A stretch of 34,712 nt of DNA, taken from the NCBI GenBank assembly GCA_003599735.1, contig QZJI01000046.1:1-34712 (forward strand), in the 5' to 3' direction. Made by a program: the position numbers and the translations under genes. The notes beneath the pieces are model-generated. The model had not been told where the DNA came from. It saw nothing but the letters and a program-made list of their open reading frames with translations, and made no database searches. Source of the stretch: Dehalococcoidia bacterium (GTDB taxonomy: Bacteria > Chloroflexota > Dehalococcoidia > UBA2979). Shown here one piece after another: positions 33,284 to 34,712 of the stretch; position 1 is the first letter of the stretch, and every line of letters begins with the position of its first letter.

Positions 33284-34240
33284 CTACGCGCCGCCGCGGG
33301 CGCGCACGCCTGGCACCGGTACGCGTCCCAGGACTTCCTCTACGATCTGCCGCGCGTCGATCTCCCGGACGCGCGCGCTCGGGCTCACGATTACGCGATG
33401 TCCCAGCGTGGCATACGCCAGCAACTTCACGTCGTCCGGCTGCACGAAGTCGCGCCCGTCCAGCATCGCGAACGCCTGCGTCGCGCGCATCAACGCCAGC
33501 GACCCGCGCGGGGAAGCGCCCAGGTATGCTGCCTCATGCTCACGCGTCGCGTTCGCCAGGCTCACGATGTACTGCTTGATCAGCGGGTCGACGTAGATGC
33601 GCCCCACCGCGTCCTGCAACTCGATTAGCTCCGCCGGGGAGACGACCTCGCCCAGTGTCTCGATCGGGTGGCGCTCCTGCTGCGCGTCCATGATCAAGAC
33701 CTCGTCGGTCGCGCTGGGGTAGCCGAGGTGGATACGCATGAAAAAGCGGTCGAGCTGCGCTTCCGGCAGCGGGAACGTGCCTTCGTACTCAATCGGGTTC
33801 TGGGTCGCCATCACCATGTTCGGCCGTGGGAGGAGGTGTGTGACCCCGTCGACCGTGACCTGGTGTTCCTCCATCGCCTCGAGAAGCGCGGACTGCGTCT
33901 TCGGCGTCGCGCGGTTCACTTCGTCGGCCAGGACAATTTGGGCAATGATCGGGCCCGGCCTGAATATGAACTCCCCGGTGCCCTGGCGGTAGACCGAGAC
34001 GCCAGTCACATCCGTGGGCAGTAGGTCCGGCGTGAACTGGATGCGGGAGAACGAACACCCGGTGGACTTCGCCAGCGCCCGTGCGAGCATCGTCTTGCCG
34101 ACGCCGGGGACGTCCTCGATTAATAGGTGGCCGCGGCACAGTAGCGTCACGAGGGCAAACCGCGCCTCATCCGTCTTGCCGATGATCACGCGCTCGACGT
34201 TCGCCAGGATGCGCTCCGCGACGAGTTTCGGGGCTTCCAT
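33284..34240 (-). CDS. MoxR-family AAA+ ATPase (second copy)
   Basis: A 318-residue MoxR ATPase with Walker A DVPGVGKT (43-50), Walker [42 protein letters not shown] and the lid [16 protein letters not shown]. The frame is open upstream to 34639, but only ATG 34240 has a strong ribosome-binding site (GGAGGAG, 4 bases upstream), and it gives the family start. It heads the - strand MoxR-DUF58-transglutaminase operon. Compared with the first MoxR copy it has a classical GVGKT P-loop rather than GLAKT, so the two are paralogs of different MoxR subgroups and are probably each dedicated to their own neighbours. Confidence 0.95.
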   Translation of the reverse strand: MEAPKLVAERILANVERVIIGKTDEARFALVTLLCRGHLLIEDVPGVGKTMLARALAKSTGCSFSRIQFTPDLLPTDVTGVSVYRQGTGEFIFRPGPIIAQIVLADEVNRATPKTQSALLEAMEEHQVTVDGVTHLLPRPNMVMATQNPIEYEGTFPLPEAQLDRFFMRIHLGYPSATDEVLIMDAQQERHPIETLGEVVSPAELIELQDAVGRIYVDPLIKQYIVSLANATREHEAAYLGASPRGSLALMRATQAFAMLDGRDFVQPDDVKLLAYATLGHRVIVSPSARVREIDARQIVEEVLGRVPVPGVRARGGA

Positions 34241-34379
34241 CTGCTCCTCCACCTGGGCCGCCGGGCCCGGGGGTGCCATCCGAGAAATCAGAGGTGGCTG
34301 CTGGTGCCTCGGATCCGCCGAGGGTGCGATTGCCTGAGGGATCACAACCGGAGGCCGCGTGCCAGTTGTGAACAGCGGG

Positions 34380-34388
34380 AGTATAGCA
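34380..34388 (-). promoter_or_regulatory. Extended -10 promoter of the second MoxR operon
   Basis: On the - strand, TGC followed by TATACT (34388-34380) forms an extended -10; TATACT matches consensus in 5 of 6 positions. A TTCACA lies 20 bases further upstream, long for a -35. The predicted leader to ATG 34240 is about 130 bases, with no recognised regulatory element. Confidence 0.55.
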
Positions 34389-34412
34389 ATCCGGCATACC
34401 GCATCTGTGAAA

Positions 34413-34440
34413 TTTTCGCTCTCCGGACGCGCGGTACGAT
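34413..34440 (+). promoter_or_regulatory. Possible promoter of the Tat-exported protein gene
   Basis: TACGAT (34435-34440) is preceded, at 16 bases, by TTTTCG (34413-34418). The box belongs to the recurring TA[C/G][A/C]NT set. It is back-to-back with the extended -10 of the second MoxR operon, about 50 bases away. Confidence 0.4.
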
Positions 34441-34488
34441 AGCCATCCACAGCCATCCATCGACTGTCTGGACGCTTCGGGAGGCACC

Positions 34489-34712
34489 GTGGATCAGGCG
34501 TCCCCCCGGCGGTGGTCACGTCGCTCCATCCTGCGCACCGCCCTCGCCCTCGGGGTCGCCGTCCCTGCCAGCGCTGCCGGCCTCGTGACCCTGCGTCGTC
34601 GCGGGGGCATGCCTCCCGTCGCTGGCGAATCGGCGCCACCGAGCCCGGCCAAGAGCACCAGCCGCCCGGCGTCCTCCACGCCCACCTCGACCTCGACCTC
34701 GACCCCGACCCC
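34489..34712 (+). CDS. Tat-exported protein with Ser/Thr/Pro linker (3' truncated by window)
   Basis: Only the first 74 codons are in the window. The start is GTG 34489 with GGGAGG 4 bases upstream. The N-terminus carries a twin-arginine signal, SRRSILR (near 10-16), then a hydrophobic core ([17 protein letters not shown]), matching the S-R-R-x-F-L-K pattern with Ile at the aromatic position. After a short basic segment the chain becomes a Ser/Thr/Pro/Ala linker with TSTSTSTPT at the end. Such a linker usually tethers a folded extracellular or lipid-anchored domain, but that domain lies beyond the window, so the function is unknown. It is divergent from the second MoxR operon. Confidence 0.7.
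   Translation, partial: MDQASPRRWSRRSILRTALALGVAVPASAAGLVTLRRRGGMPPVAGESAPPSPAKSTSRPASSTPTSTSTSTPT
34684..34712 (+). repeat. Hexanucleotide repeat in the linker of the Tat protein
   Basis: ACCTCG is repeated three times (34684, 34690, 34696), then ACCCCG and a cut-off ACCCC at the window end. In frame it encodes the alternating Thr-Ser/Thr-Pro linker. Copy number changes would lengthen or shorten the linker without shifting the frame. Confidence 0.75.

Overview
The window is GC-rich bacterial chromosome, gene-dense (no gene-free stretch over 300 bases; the largest gap is about 250 bases at 34241-34488), with many 1-4 base start/stop overlaps. No RNA genes, transposons, CRISPR arrays or phage genes were seen. 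The gene set (a Ycf45-type R3H/AAA ATPase next to tmk, PdxS/PdxT, paired TrkA/RCK proteins, MoxR-DUF58-VWA clusters, no outer-membrane genes) suggests a Chloroflexota-like organism. That assignment is inference from gene content only.

Layout. (1) 2-6140, mostly + strand: a nucleotidyltransferase-fold protein and three lysine/diaminopimelate genes (dapB, asd, dapA). A divergent pair, a stand-alone receiver-domain protein and a CBS-like/GGDEF/EAL c-di-GMP protein, sits between dapB and asd. (2) 10383-6154, - strand: a probable operon headed by a previously easy-to-miss 58-residue membrane protein, followed by a UspA protein, two TrkA/RCK proteins, pheA, an Fpg/Nei glycosylase and an unknown protein with a broken HExxH-like site. 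(3) A metallophosphoesterase (-) lies divergent to pdxS-pdxT-GNAT-like-R3H/AAA ATPase-tmk (+, 11162-16333). This + run ends at a perfect hairpin terminator shared with a convergent thiolase. (4) thrB-lysC (+), whose promoter predicts a leaderless message, then dnaE (+).

(5) 23841-34240 holds two MoxR systems facing each other. The + strand set is MoxR, DUF58, a BatD-like protein, a BatA-like VWA protein and a BatB-like VWA protein fused to a TPR domain through an embedded lipobox. The - strand set is MoxR, membrane DUF58 and a membrane transglutaminase-like protein in which all three catalytic residues are replaced. The two sets end 10 bases apart. (6) 34489 to the end: the start of a Tat-exported protein with a Ser/Thr/Pro linker encoded by hexanucleotide repeats.

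Amino-acid supply is a theme: lysC, asd, dapA and dapB cover the aspartate-to-tetrahydrodipicolinate steps except for the wider pathway, thrB opens the threonine branch, and pheA serves phenylalanine. The most unusual items are the catalytically dead transglutaminase, the BatB-BatC fusion with an internal lipoprotein signal, the histone-H1-like tail on PdxS, and the small membrane protein at the head of the UspA/TrkA operon.
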